Shown: piece after piece, positions 1 through 5,661 of the stretch | Numbering within the stretch: position 1 is the stretch's first letter | Layout of the letters: the number at the start of each line of letters is the position of its first letter | NCBI GenBank assembly: GCA_015655365.1 | Contig: JAATFE010000198.1 | Coordinates: forward strand, 1-6,636 | Reading direction: 5' to 3' | DNA from: Terriglobales bacterium | GTDB lineage: Bacteria > Acidobacteriota > Terriglobia > Terriglobales > Acidobacteriaceae | DNA: 6,636 bases | Translations under genes and position numbers: made by a program | The notes under the pieces: model-generated | Database searches by the model: none | Seen by the model: the letters and a program-made list of their open reading frames with translations, nothing else | What the model was told of the DNA's origin: nothing

Positions 1-537
1 TCCGACTCGCACTATGAGGCCACCGCCGAGCACTGCGCGCAGGTCGCCGAAGGCGACTTTCTACTCATCGACATCTGGGCGCGGCTCGAGAAGCCCAGCA
101 GCGTCTACTACGACATCACCTGGACTGGGGTAGTAGGCCGCGAGCCCTCGCCGCGGGAGCAACTGGTCTTTGAGACGGTGCGCAACGCGCGCGATGCCGC
201 CATCTCCACCGTGGAACGCGCCTTTGCGGAAGGAACCCCGATCTGCGGCTATGAAGCCGACGACGCGGCCCGCAGCGTGATCCACACGGCCGGATTCGGC
301 GAGTTCTTTACCCACCGCACCGGCCACAACATCGCCCAGGAGATTCATGGCCCCGGCGCCCATCTGGACAACCTGGAAACCCACGACATACGCCGCCTGC
401 TGGCGAATACCTGTTTCTCGGTCGAGCCGGGAATCTATCTGCCGGAGTTTGGCGTCCGCAGCGAAATCGACATGCTGACCGCGCCGGGCAAGGCATGGGT
501 AACGGGAAAGATCCAGCGGGAACTGGTGAGGATCTGA
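1..537 (+). CDS. M24 family metallopeptidase (Xaa-Pro aminopeptidase-like), C-terminal part, 5' end outside window
   Basis: The frame is open from base 1 and ends at TGA 535-537, leaving 178 residues of a pita-bread-fold metallopeptidase catalytic domain. The five expected dinuclear-metal ligands are visible, numbered from the window edge: D24 in LIDIWAR, D38 in YYDITWTG, H109 in HRTGHNIAQEIHGPG, E142 in FSVEPGIY and E155 in RSEID. H116 matches the second conserved histidine. Family knowledge: such enzymes remove N-terminal residues, often before proline, in the cytoplasm. The two aspartates are separated by 13 residues instead of the usual 10, and DITW replaces the common DxTR, so this is a divergent subgroup and substrate specificity cannot be named. 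The N-terminal creatinase-like domain, if present, lies upstream of the window. A likely terminator hairpin follows 27 bases after the stop. The family call is firm; prolidase versus aminopeptidase is open. Confidence 0.93.
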   Translation, partial: SDSHYEATAEHCAQVAEGDFLLIDIWARLEKPSSVYYDITWTGVVGREPSPREQLVFETVRNARDAAISTVERAFAEGTPICGYEADDAARSVIHTAGFGEFFTHRTGHNIAQEIHGPGAHLDNLETHDIRRLLANTCFSVEPGIYLPEFGVRSEIDMLTAPGKAWVTGKIQRELVRI

Positions 538-564
538 GAAAAACAGGGAACAGGAAATAAGTAT

Positions 565-596
565 CCTCCGGCATAAAGGCGGAGGTTCTCTTCTTT
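565..596 (+). terminator. Probable intrinsic terminator after the M24 peptidase gene
   Basis: A perfect 6-bp stem (CCTCCG 565-570 with CGGAGG 580-585, 9-base loop) is followed by a pyrimidine- and T-rich tail, TTCTCTTCTTT, at 586-596. It lies 27 bases past the stop of the upstream gene. The stem is short and the T run is interrupted, so termination is plausible but not certain. The 3' arm also contains GGAGG, which could act as a Shine-Dalgarno sequence for a TTG at 595 that opens the next reading frame. I consider that the less likely use. Confidence 0.4.
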
Positions 597-675
597 GCGA
601 CAAAAATCCCCCGAGCAGAGGGATTCCGGCCCGCGACTCACTCCGACCCCAATCCCGCTGCCGGTTCCGGTGCGA

Positions 676-681
676 TATAGT
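676..681 (+). promoter_or_regulatory. Candidate -10 element ahead of the small membrane protein operon
   Basis: TATAGT at 676-681 matches the sigma-70 -10 consensus at five of six positions and sits nine bases before the ATG at 691. No good -35 hexamer is present 16-18 bases upstream (the sequence there is GC-rich). If the element is used, transcription would begin around 687-690 and the message would be essentially leaderless. That would agree with the AAGGA at 686-690 touching the ATG, where it could not serve as a normal ribosome binding site. The evidence is a single hexamer. Confidence 0.22.
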
Positions 682-690
682 CAAGAAGGA

Positions 691-1089
691 ATGGCTACGA
701 CCGAAGAGAAGAACATAGCGGCGCAAAGCGGGTTTGTCTATCTGCCCCTCATCGCCGGTTGGCTGGTGCCCGGAGCCGGGCATTTTCTGCTGCGCAAGTG
801 GGGACGCGGAGCGCTGTTGGCGGCTTCGATCCTGGGCATGTTCGTCATGGGCATCGCCATGCAGGGCAAGCTCTACGGCGGAGCACACGACATTCTCGAC
901 ATTCTCGGCCTGGCCGGCGACCTCGGCAACGGACTGCTCTATTTCCTCAGCCGGGTTCTGGGGCTGGGCGCGGACCAGGTGCAGGTGACCACTGCCGACT
1001 ACGGCACGCGCTTTATTGTGGTGGCCGGGCTGCTGAACGTGATTGCCGCCGTGGACGCCCACAATCTCCGCACCGGGAGGAAATCCTAA
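691..1089 (+). CDS. Small multi-pass membrane protein, DUF6677-like
   Basis: A protein of 132 residues with no known function. A short charged N-terminus is followed by hydrophobic segments at about residues 15-34, 39-56, 78-92 and 104-121. The first contains WLVPGAGHF (24-32), a Pro-Gly-x-Gly-His motif at the end of a helix that is followed by basic and glycine residues (RKWGRG). This resembles the DUF6677 type of small protein that I associate with Acidobacteriota; the name is from memory and untested. I chose the ATG at 691 because the protein-like composition starts there. The frame is also open from a TTG at 595, but those 32 extra codons encode a proline- and arginine-rich stretch that looks non-coding. 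The stop overlaps the next start (TAATG), so the two small membrane proteins are probably made together. An inner-membrane location is inferred. Confidence 0.8.
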   Translation: MATTEEKNIAAQSGFVYLPLIAGWLVPGAGHFLLRKWGRGALLAASILGMFVMGIAMQGKLYGGAHDILDILGLAGDLGNGLLYFLSRVLGLGADQVQVTTADYGTRFIVVAGLLNVIAAVDAHNLRTGRKS

Positions 1090-1268
1090 TGTTCAGGCCT
1101 TCCCACTTTGCGGCGGTTGTCCTCTTCGCCCTGTTTGCCTCCATCGTCTTCGGCATCACCCAGCGAGATACGCCGAGGCGCATGATTCGCTACGGGGTCT
1201 ACTGCTTTGTGCTGTTTGTCGGGTCGGCCATGGTGCTGAGCTGGGTGATGTTTCTGATCGCGCGGTAA
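1089..1268 (+). CDS. Small two-helix membrane protein, function unknown
   Basis: A 59-residue protein with two predicted membrane spans, about residues 7-23 and 36-58, joined by a short polar, basic loop (TQRDTPRRMIR, 24-34). The arrangement suggests a hairpin in the inner membrane. The ATG shares its first base with the TAA of the preceding gene (TAATG). It is preceded by a strong ribosome binding site, GGGAGG at 1075-1080, eight bases before the start. That site and the translational overlap are the main reasons to call so short a gene. It encodes no catalytic motif that I can recognise. The deacetylase gene starts 31 bases downstream in the same direction, so the three genes probably share a transcript. 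I do not recognise a named family. Confidence 0.72.
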   Translation: MFRPSHFAAVVLFALFASIVFGITQRDTPRRMIRYGVYCFVLFVGSAMVLSWVMFLIAR

Positions 1269-1299
1269 ATCATCGCTTAAAAATCGGGGTTTCCCGCAT

Positions 1300-2286
1300 A
1301 TGCGTCTGCTGCCGGTCTTCGCCTGTGCCGTTCTTTTCCTCCCGCTGGTTTCAACCCTCCGCGCCCAAACGCGCACTGTCGCCATGACGGTCGACGATCT
1401 TCCGTATGTGGTGGCCAACGACACGCGCCCCACGCCGCCCATGGACGCCAAGGCCTCCGCAGCCAACCAAAAATTGCTGGCCGGGTTCGCCCGGCATCAT
1501 GTCCCCGTCACCGGCTTCGTGGTCCAAAAGCACGTGGAAGATCTGGGGCTTGCCTCCGGCACGGAGATCTTGCGCCAGTGGACGCAGCATGGGCTCGACC
1601 TGGGCAATCACAGTTACGCGCATCTGGACTTCAACGACCTCACAATCGAGCAGTTCGAGGAGCAGATCGTCCGGGGCGAGACCGCGTTCGCTCCGTTGAT
1701 GGCGGCGGCGGGGCGCAAGCCGGCCTTCTTCCGCTTCCCCTTCAACCACGCGGGCGATACGAAGGAAAAACTCGACGCAGTGGCCACCTTCCTGGCCCAG
1801 CACGGATACCGGCTTGCTCCCTGCACCATCGAGACCTCGGATTGGATGTTCAACGCCGCTTATGTCCAGATGCTGGCGCACCACGACGAGGCTTCGGCCG
1901 CGCGGCTGCGTGCGAACTACCTAGCCTTCACCAGCACCCAGATCGATTACTTCGGCAAACTCAATAAGCAGGTATTGGGCTACGAGCCGCCACAAATCAT
2001 GCTGATTCACGACAACCAGCTCAATGCAGATGTCATTGACGGCCTGCTGGCGGTCTTCGAGAAAAAGCAATATCGCTGGGTCACGCTGTCCGAGGCCGAG
2101 TCGGACCCGATTTACCATGCGCCCGAAACCGTCGTTACAAAATATGGCCCCATGTGGGGCTACCGCTGGGCGAAGGAGCGCGACGTGAAGGTGGACGGAA
2201 CACTCGAATCCGACCCGCCCAAATGGGTCTCGGATTACGGACGGGAAGAGCCCGCTCCGCCGCGCCGGCCGCGCGCGCTGAACTAA
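1300..2286 (+). CDS. Secreted polysaccharide deacetylase (NodB homology domain, CE4-like)
   Basis: A protein of 328 residues. A signal peptide is evident: MRLL, a hydrophobic core to about residue 18, and probable cleavage after LRA (20-22). The NodB-fold motifs follow in order: TVDDLP (30-35; D32 the likely general base, D33 a metal ligand), HSYAH (104-108; metal-binding H104 and H108), RFPFNH (145-150; motif 3), DW (181-182; motif 4) and LIHD (235-238; catalytic-histidine motif 5). The family removes N- or O-acetyl groups from carbohydrate polymers such as peptidoglycan, chitin-like or exopolysaccharide chains, using a divalent metal. Motifs 1 and 3 deviate from the common TFDDGP and RxPxG/Y, which points to a distinct subgroup of unknown substrate. 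A C-terminal extension (about 265-328) contains an aromatic GPMWGYRWAKE block and ends in a proline/arginine-rich tail. The ribosome binding site is weak (GGGG at 1286-1289). Periplasmic action is inferred from the signal peptide. Confidence 0.94.
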   Translation: MRLLPVFACAVLFLPLVSTLRAQTRTVAMTVDDLPYVVANDTRPTPPMDAKASAANQKLLAGFARHHVPVTGFVVQKHVEDLGLASGTEILRQWTQHGLDLGNHSYAHLDFNDLTIEQFEEQIVRGETAFAPLMAAAGRKPAFFRFPFNHAGDTKEKLDAVATFLAQHGYRLAPCTIETSDWMFNAAYVQMLAHHDEASAARLRANYLAFTSTQIDYFGKLNKQVLGYEPPQIMLIHDNQLNADVIDGLLAVFEKKQYRWVTLSEAESDPIYHAPETVVTKYGPMWGYRWAKERDVKVDGTLESDPPKWVSDYGREEPAPPRRPRALN

Positions 2287-2331
2287 GCGGGACAGCTCCC
2301 TGCCTTCTCCTCCGCAACTTCCAGAATCGCC

Positions 2332-3309
2332 TCAGGCCCTGCCTTTTCGCTGCCAAACCGCGGCGTCGAAGGTGTGTACGCGACTGTATCCCTCGGCCAG
2401 GTAGAGGTTGATGGCATGAGCATTGGCTTCAGTGACGGTGAGAGAGATCTCGCTGACTCCTTGCCGCAAGAAAGCATACGCGGCCACAGAGAGCAGTGTC
2501 CGGGCCAGGCCGCAGCGGCGGTAGTGGGGGTGCACGCAGACCTGCGTAATGTGGCCGCTCTGCTCGCTGACGCGCGAACCCAGGATCAGCGCCACAATTT
2601 CGCCGCTATGGCGCTCGACCACCACATGCGACACCTGCGCGGAAAAAACGCCACACCCGGCATAGCGGACGATGTTGTGGAGAAAGCGTAGCGAACCATG
2701 GGCAGTGCGGTATTGGTCGTTGATGATGCTGTCGGAATGATCGCGGTAGGCCTCGACGATGAGGCGTCCAGCTGAGGTCAGGTCCTCGTCGCGCCAGGGA
2801 CGCAGTTCAAGCTCGGCTGGCAGGCGCACCTTGGGTGCGCTCCACAAACCGGCAAGAGGCCGCACCAGGAAGAGGCGGCGGAAGACCTGAAAGCTGGCGT
2901 CGCGAAACAGCGCCGTGTGCGCGCCCGAAGGGTGAAGCAGCAATTGAGACTCAATGCGGTCCACTTGCGGCGAGTTGAGCAGCAATTCAAAAAGATGCAG
3001 CAGCAGAGTCCGCTCTGTTTCAAGGGCCGCCCCCGCGGACGGGCTATCCAAGGCAAAAACATCGCCCACTACGGCCTTGGTCTCCTCGTAAACGCAAAAG
3101 GCATAGCCGGTAACCTGGCCAGCGTCGAGAGCCGCAAAACCGGGCAGCATGTGGTTGTCGAGATACTGGGCGAGCAGCCGGACCGAGGCGCGGTAGTCCC
3201 AGTGCAGGCGCGTCTGCCACAGTTCGCTCTCGGCCTCCAGAACAGGGCGCAGCATCGGCGCCGCGAAGTGGCGTAGGTCGAGGACCTCCATGGAAGCGCA
3301 AGATGCCAT
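2332..3309 (-). CDS. GNAT-family N-acetyltransferase with two GNAT-like halves
   Basis: A protein of 325 residues. The C-terminal half (about 166-325) is a clear GNAT domain. It has the starting strand LELRPWRDEDL, the acetyl-CoA binding motif A in ITQVCVHPHYRRCGLARTLL (R264-x-x-G267-x-A269), and motif B in ANAHAINLYLAEGY (295-308). The N-terminal half (about 10-150) has a GNAT-like pattern: LRHF, GFAALDAGQVTGYAFCVYEETKAVVGDVFAL, then a helix and FRDASFQVFRR. It lacks the pyrophosphate-binding loop, so it is probably a degenerate copy. The family transfers acetyl from acetyl-CoA to an amine; the substrate here is unknown. The ATG at 3309 is supported by AGGGAG five bases upstream on the minus strand; the internal ATG at 3291 has no such site. 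The gene converges on the deacetylase gene with a 45-base gap. A 320-base structured intergenic region separates it from the glycosyltransferase gene, so it may be transcribed separately. Confidence 0.9.
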   Translation of the reverse strand: MASCASMEVLDLRHFAAPMLRPVLEAESELWQTRLHWDYRASVRLLAQYLDNHMLPGFAALDAGQVTGYAFCVYEETKAVVGDVFALDSPSAGAALETERTLLLHLFELLLNSPQVDRIESQLLLHPSGAHTALFRDASFQVFRRLFLVRPLAGLWSAPKVRLPAELELRPWRDEDLTSAGRLIVEAYRDHSDSIINDQYRTAHGSLRFLHNIVRYAGCGVFSAQVSHVVVERHSGEIVALILGSRVSEQSGHITQVCVHPHYRRCGLARTLLSVAAYAFLRQGVSEISLTVTEANAHAINLYLAEGYSRVHTFDAAVWQRKGRA

Positions 3310-3332
3310 GTTTCTCCCTTTGGATGCACCTT

Positions 3333-3343
3333 AGAACGGTTCT
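3333..3343. promoter_or_regulatory. Short dyad in the acetyltransferase leader
   Basis: AGAAC-G-GTTCT is a perfect 5-bp dyad around one central base, 24 bases upstream of the acetyltransferase start. The size and position would suit a regulator half-site pair, but an 11-base dyad can arise by chance. No clear -35/-10 pair is visible next to it. Confidence 0.15.
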
Positions 3344-3370
3344 CCAGTTAACGTGCACTGACCGGACTGG

Positions 3371-3515
3371 GTCTTTGACTACATGAATTTGTACCAGCGC
3401 TAGGTGCCCCAGGTCTGGGGTCCCCACGGACAGGTTTTCGTCCGTGGGGTGGAGGTCTCGCTTCTGAGGCCTGGGAGAGCACGAACTCAAGGTACAGAAT
3501 CATCCGGTCAAAGAC
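3371..3515. repeat. Nested palindromic element of about 145 bp (REP/MITE-like or structured RNA)
   Basis: The outer arms at 3371-3395 and 3491-3515 are inverted copies matching at 20 of 25 positions. They include a perfect 9-base end (GTCTTTGAC at 3371-3379, GTCAAAGAC at 3507-3515) and GTACC/GGTAC at the inner ends. Eight unpaired bases on each side lead to an inner pairing of GTGC+CCCAGG (3404-3413) with CCTGGG+GCAC (3470-3475 and 3479-3482, three-base bulge). At the centre is a perfect 10-bp hairpin, 3422-3449. The stretch lies between two minus-strand genes and has no credible gene of its own. Such nested symmetry is typical of non-autonomous bacterial repeats mobilised or maintained in many copies, or of a folded RNA. 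Copy number cannot be judged from one window. No clear target-site duplication flanks the arms. Confidence 0.6.
3422..3449. repeat. Perfect 10-bp central hairpin of the palindromic element
   Basis: CCCCACGGAC (3422-3431) and GTCCGTGGGG (3440-3449) pair without mismatch around an 8-base loop, AGGTTTTC. It is the most stable local structure in the window. No T run follows on either strand, so it is not a standard intrinsic terminator, although it could slow polymerase or block exonucleases in a transcript from either strand. Confidence 0.75.
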
Positions 3516-3521
3516 TTGGTG

Positions 3522-3554
3522 CAAGGTGGCTTTTTCTTGAGAAAAAACCCCTTG
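3522..3554. repeat. Second intergenic hairpin, 3' flank of the glycosyltransferase gene
   Basis: CAAGG (3522-3526) pairs with CCTTG (3550-3554), GG (3528-3529) with CC (3548-3549), and TTTTTC (3531-3536) with GAAAAA (3541-3546) around a TTGA loop. There is one bulged T and one C/A mismatch. About 13 base pairs form in all. The hairpin starts 76 bases past the stop of the minus-strand glycosyltransferase gene, so it could help end or protect that transcript. Its T run lies inside the stem rather than after it, so it is not a textbook terminator. It may be part of the same repeat as the neighbouring palindrome. Confidence 0.45.
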
Positions 3555-3629
3555 GCGACAGTATCTCCCGGTCGCGTCGACCCAAGCGATGGGTGCGATG
3601 CAACTGGATGTTCCAGTCAGCTTATCAGG

Positions 3630-5549
3630 TTACCGGCTTCCCACGAGATAGACCACCAACCCCTGCTCCGGACAACTGAAGAGAGGCTCGTAGTGGCGGC
3701 CTTCCAGTAACTCCTGAAGCGCTGCTGGGGAGTGGAGATCCACGCCGCCGCGGCCCGTCACGCGCACCACCAGCAGGTGCTGTTCGTCGGGCACGCCGCT
3801 TTGCTCGTAGTTGACAACCTCGCGATTGCGATAGAAAGACAGCCCATACTCCACATCGCGGCGAACGCGAAACACCGCGACTGTCTCGTCGCCGGGGACC
3901 AGGGTAGCGATGCGGTCGGCCAGCGGCCGGGCAGAGTAGGAACGGTCCACCAGTTGAATGACCCGTTTGCTGGCGGCGACCTCGGGAATGCCGAAGAACG
4001 GGCCGACGCCGTAGAGAAAGAGCACCAGCACGGCAACGATGCAGGAGGTCACAAGCCGAAGCCGCACAACGCCGAAGCCCTTGACCACGACCAGAATCAG
4101 CAGGGCCGCGCCGGTAGCAGCCAGCACCGCGGCCACCGAAGCGTGCAGGGGCGGCCATTCGCGGCCATGCACCACGAACCACGGCACCAGCAGCACGGAC
4201 ATGGTCATGACGCCGCAAAGGATCGCATGGCCCACCAGCACCCAGCGGCTCAGCCCCAGCCTGCGCCGACGGAAGAGGTAGTCCCCGGTGAGAATGGCGA
4301 TGGGAGGAATGGAGGGCAGGATATAGCCCGGCAGCTTGGACTTGGAGAACGAGAAAAAGACGATCGGAAACAGCGCCCACAACACCAGGAATTCCGGAAA
4401 GGCATCGCCGGGATGGTTGGCGCCCAGCTTGCTCCGGCTGGCGTGGCGCAGCCGCCATTCGGTCACCGACGTCTGAATGCCGTCGATCAGCGCCCGCACG
4501 GAAATTACCGTCCAGGGCATCATGGCCAGCAGCACCACCGCAATGTAGTACCAGAAGGGCTGAACGTGCTGGTAGCGGTCGGTGGCAAAGCGTTCGAGGT
4601 TGTGTTCGAGGAAGAATTCGCGGAAGAACGTCGGATTCTGGTGCTGCACGGCGATGAACCAGGGCAAGACCATGGCGCAGTAGAGCAGCATCCCCGGCCA
4701 CCAAAAGGAACGGCGCAGAATGGACCACTCGCGGCGCAGGAAGGCGAATGCGGAAATGATGGCGAGCGCTAAGAACGGCGCGACCGGCCCTTTGGCGAGG
4801 GTGGCCAGGCCGGTGAAAAAATAGATGTCGTAAAGCCAGAACTTGGAGTCTGTCTCGTACCAGGCGTACCAGCCGAGGAGCCCGATGGCCAGAGGCGCCG
4901 CCATTTGCATATCGGTGGATGCGCTGCGGGAAAACCCGATCATGGCGGCGCAAGCCACGGTAATGATGGCGGCATCCATGTGGCCGCCAGGGCGGAACCG
5001 CCGCATGTGCAGATAAATCAGCGTCACCATGATGAAGGCGAAGGTGGTGGAGGGCAGCCGTGCCGTCCAGTCGTGCACGCCGAAGTCCTTGAAGAGGAAC
5101 ATGGCCCGCCAATAGTAGAGGGCTGGCTTCTCCAGCCAGGGATGGCCGTAGAGATAAGGCGTGACACAGGCGCTGAGGCGGTCTTTCAAAGTGTGGGCGG
5201 AGTCGAAGTGGCCCAGCATCTCGTGGGCGATCTGGGCATAGCGGGGCTCGTCGGCGCCCACCAGGCCCACGCCGTCGCCGCCCAGGAGGGGAGTGAGCCC
5301 ATAGGCAAGAAAGAAAATGGTAAAAGCCAGAAACAGGAGCGCTTCGAGAACGCCCGGCCGGGGAGGCAACCGCCAATGCAGTTCCTCGGGCGCATTTGGA
5401 TCGCAGGGCTTTAGAAAAGGCTCCAGGTAGCCGAGGGCCCACTTGGGCAGCCGCGTACGATGCCTTGGGGGCGAATCCGGAGCAGGTGATTCCAGAGGGG
5501 TTTCCACTTCCAGCGTTTCTCCAAGGGGCGGCCAGCGCCAGTTCTGCAC
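3630..5549 (-). CDS. GT-C glycosyltransferase, ArnT/PMT-like (GT39/GT83 type)
   Basis: A protein of up to 639 residues with about a dozen hydrophobic helices, starting near residue 67. Family hallmarks appear in order: GADEPRYAQIAHEML (98-112; D100/E101 in the first extracytoplasmic loop, the usual catalytic acid pair), GHPWLEKPALYYW (135-147), ARLPS (163-167), GLATLAKGPVAPFL (247-260), LEHNLERFATDR followed by HVQPFWYY (314-335), and SKSKLPGYILPSIPPIAIL (402-420). Such enzymes move a sugar from a polyprenyl-phosphate donor to a lipid or protein on the outer face of the inner membrane; donor and acceptor are not deducible here. A soluble C-terminal part (about 525-639) follows the last helix. 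The first 65 residues are hydrophilic and proline-rich, longer than usual. The start is uncertain: GTG 5549 has no good ribosome site, whereas GTG 5507 has GGAGAA nine bases upstream. The frame is open upstream to a TAA at 5607-5609. Confidence 0.92.
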   Translation of the reverse strand: MQNWRWPPLGETLEVETPLESPAPDSPPRHRTRLPKWALGYLEPFLKPCDPNAPEELHWRLPPRPGVLEALLFLAFTIFFLAYGLTPLLGGDGVGLVGADEPRYAQIAHEMLGHFDSAHTLKDRLSACVTPYLYGHPWLEKPALYYWRAMFLFKDFGVHDWTARLPSTTFAFIMVTLIYLHMRRFRPGGHMDAAIITVACAAMIGFSRSASTDMQMAAPLAIGLLGWYAWYETDSKFWLYDIYFFTGLATLAKGPVAPFLALAIISAFAFLRREWSILRRSFWWPGMLLYCAMVLPWFIAVQHQNPTFFREFFLEHNLERFATDRYQHVQPFWYYIAVVLLAMMPWTVISVRALIDGIQTSVTEWRLRHASRSKLGANHPGDAFPEFLVLWALFPIVFFSFSKSKLPGYILPSIPPIAILTGDYLFRRRRLGLSRWVLVGHAILCGVMTMSVLLVPWFVVHGREWPPLHASVAAVLAATGAALLILVVVKGFGVVRLRLVTSCIVAVLVLFLYGVGPFFGIPEVAASKRVIQLVDRSYSARPLADRIATLVPGDETVAVFRVRRDVEYGLSFYRNREVVNYEQSGVPDEQHLLVVRVTGRGGVDLHSPAALQELLEGRHYEPLFSCPEQGLVVYLVGSR

Positions 5550-5661
5550 AGCGTAGCAATGCCGGCTTTGGTCAGCACGACTGGGGGGTGAGCTGACTTG
5601 CCCCGGTTAAGGTCCGCAACTGCCAGCAGCGCGGAGACGGTACTGAGTTTCGACAGGGACA

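Noticed and set aside
61..1062. Minus-strand open frame of 333 codons across the peptidase and small membrane protein genes
   Set aside because: It crosses two well-supported genes and the terminator hairpin on the other strand, and its composition is that of an antisense shadow.
1351..1884. Minus-strand open frame of 177 codons within the deacetylase gene
   Set aside because: It is antisense to the conserved NodB motifs and has no recognisable domain.
2287..2331. Possible bidirectional terminator between the convergent deacetylase and acetyltransferase genes
   Set aside because: Only a 4-bp GGGA/TCCC stem (2288-2300 region), extendable with a bulge, is visible and no T run follows on either strand.
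3044..3490. Minus-strand open frame running from the palindromic element into the acetyltransferase gene
   Set aside because: It reads through the hairpins and then the wrong phase of the acetyltransferase gene. Its peptide only reflects the repeat sequence.
3570..3594. Small hairpins GGTCG/CGACC and ACCC/GGGT past the glycosyltransferase stop
   Set aside because: They are four- and five-base stems in GC-rich sequence, overlap each other, and are not followed by a T run.
3732..4772. Plus-strand open frame of 346 codons antisense to the glycosyltransferase gene
   Set aside because: It is rich in His, Gln, Gly and Arg with no domain signature, the usual mirror of a GC-rich membrane protein gene.
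3625..5559. A second open frame of 644 codons on the minus strand, in another phase, spanning the whole glycosyltransferase gene
   Set aside because: Its product is arginine-, proline- and histidine-rich with no membrane or family pattern, while the overlapping frame shows full GT-C hallmarks. High GC suppresses stop codons in the alternative phase.
5613..5635. Hairpin TCCGC/GCGGA with an inner CTG/CAG pairing downstream of the phosphoesterase gene
   Set aside because: The stem is short and interrupted and lacks a T tract on the minus strand, so I do not call it a terminator.
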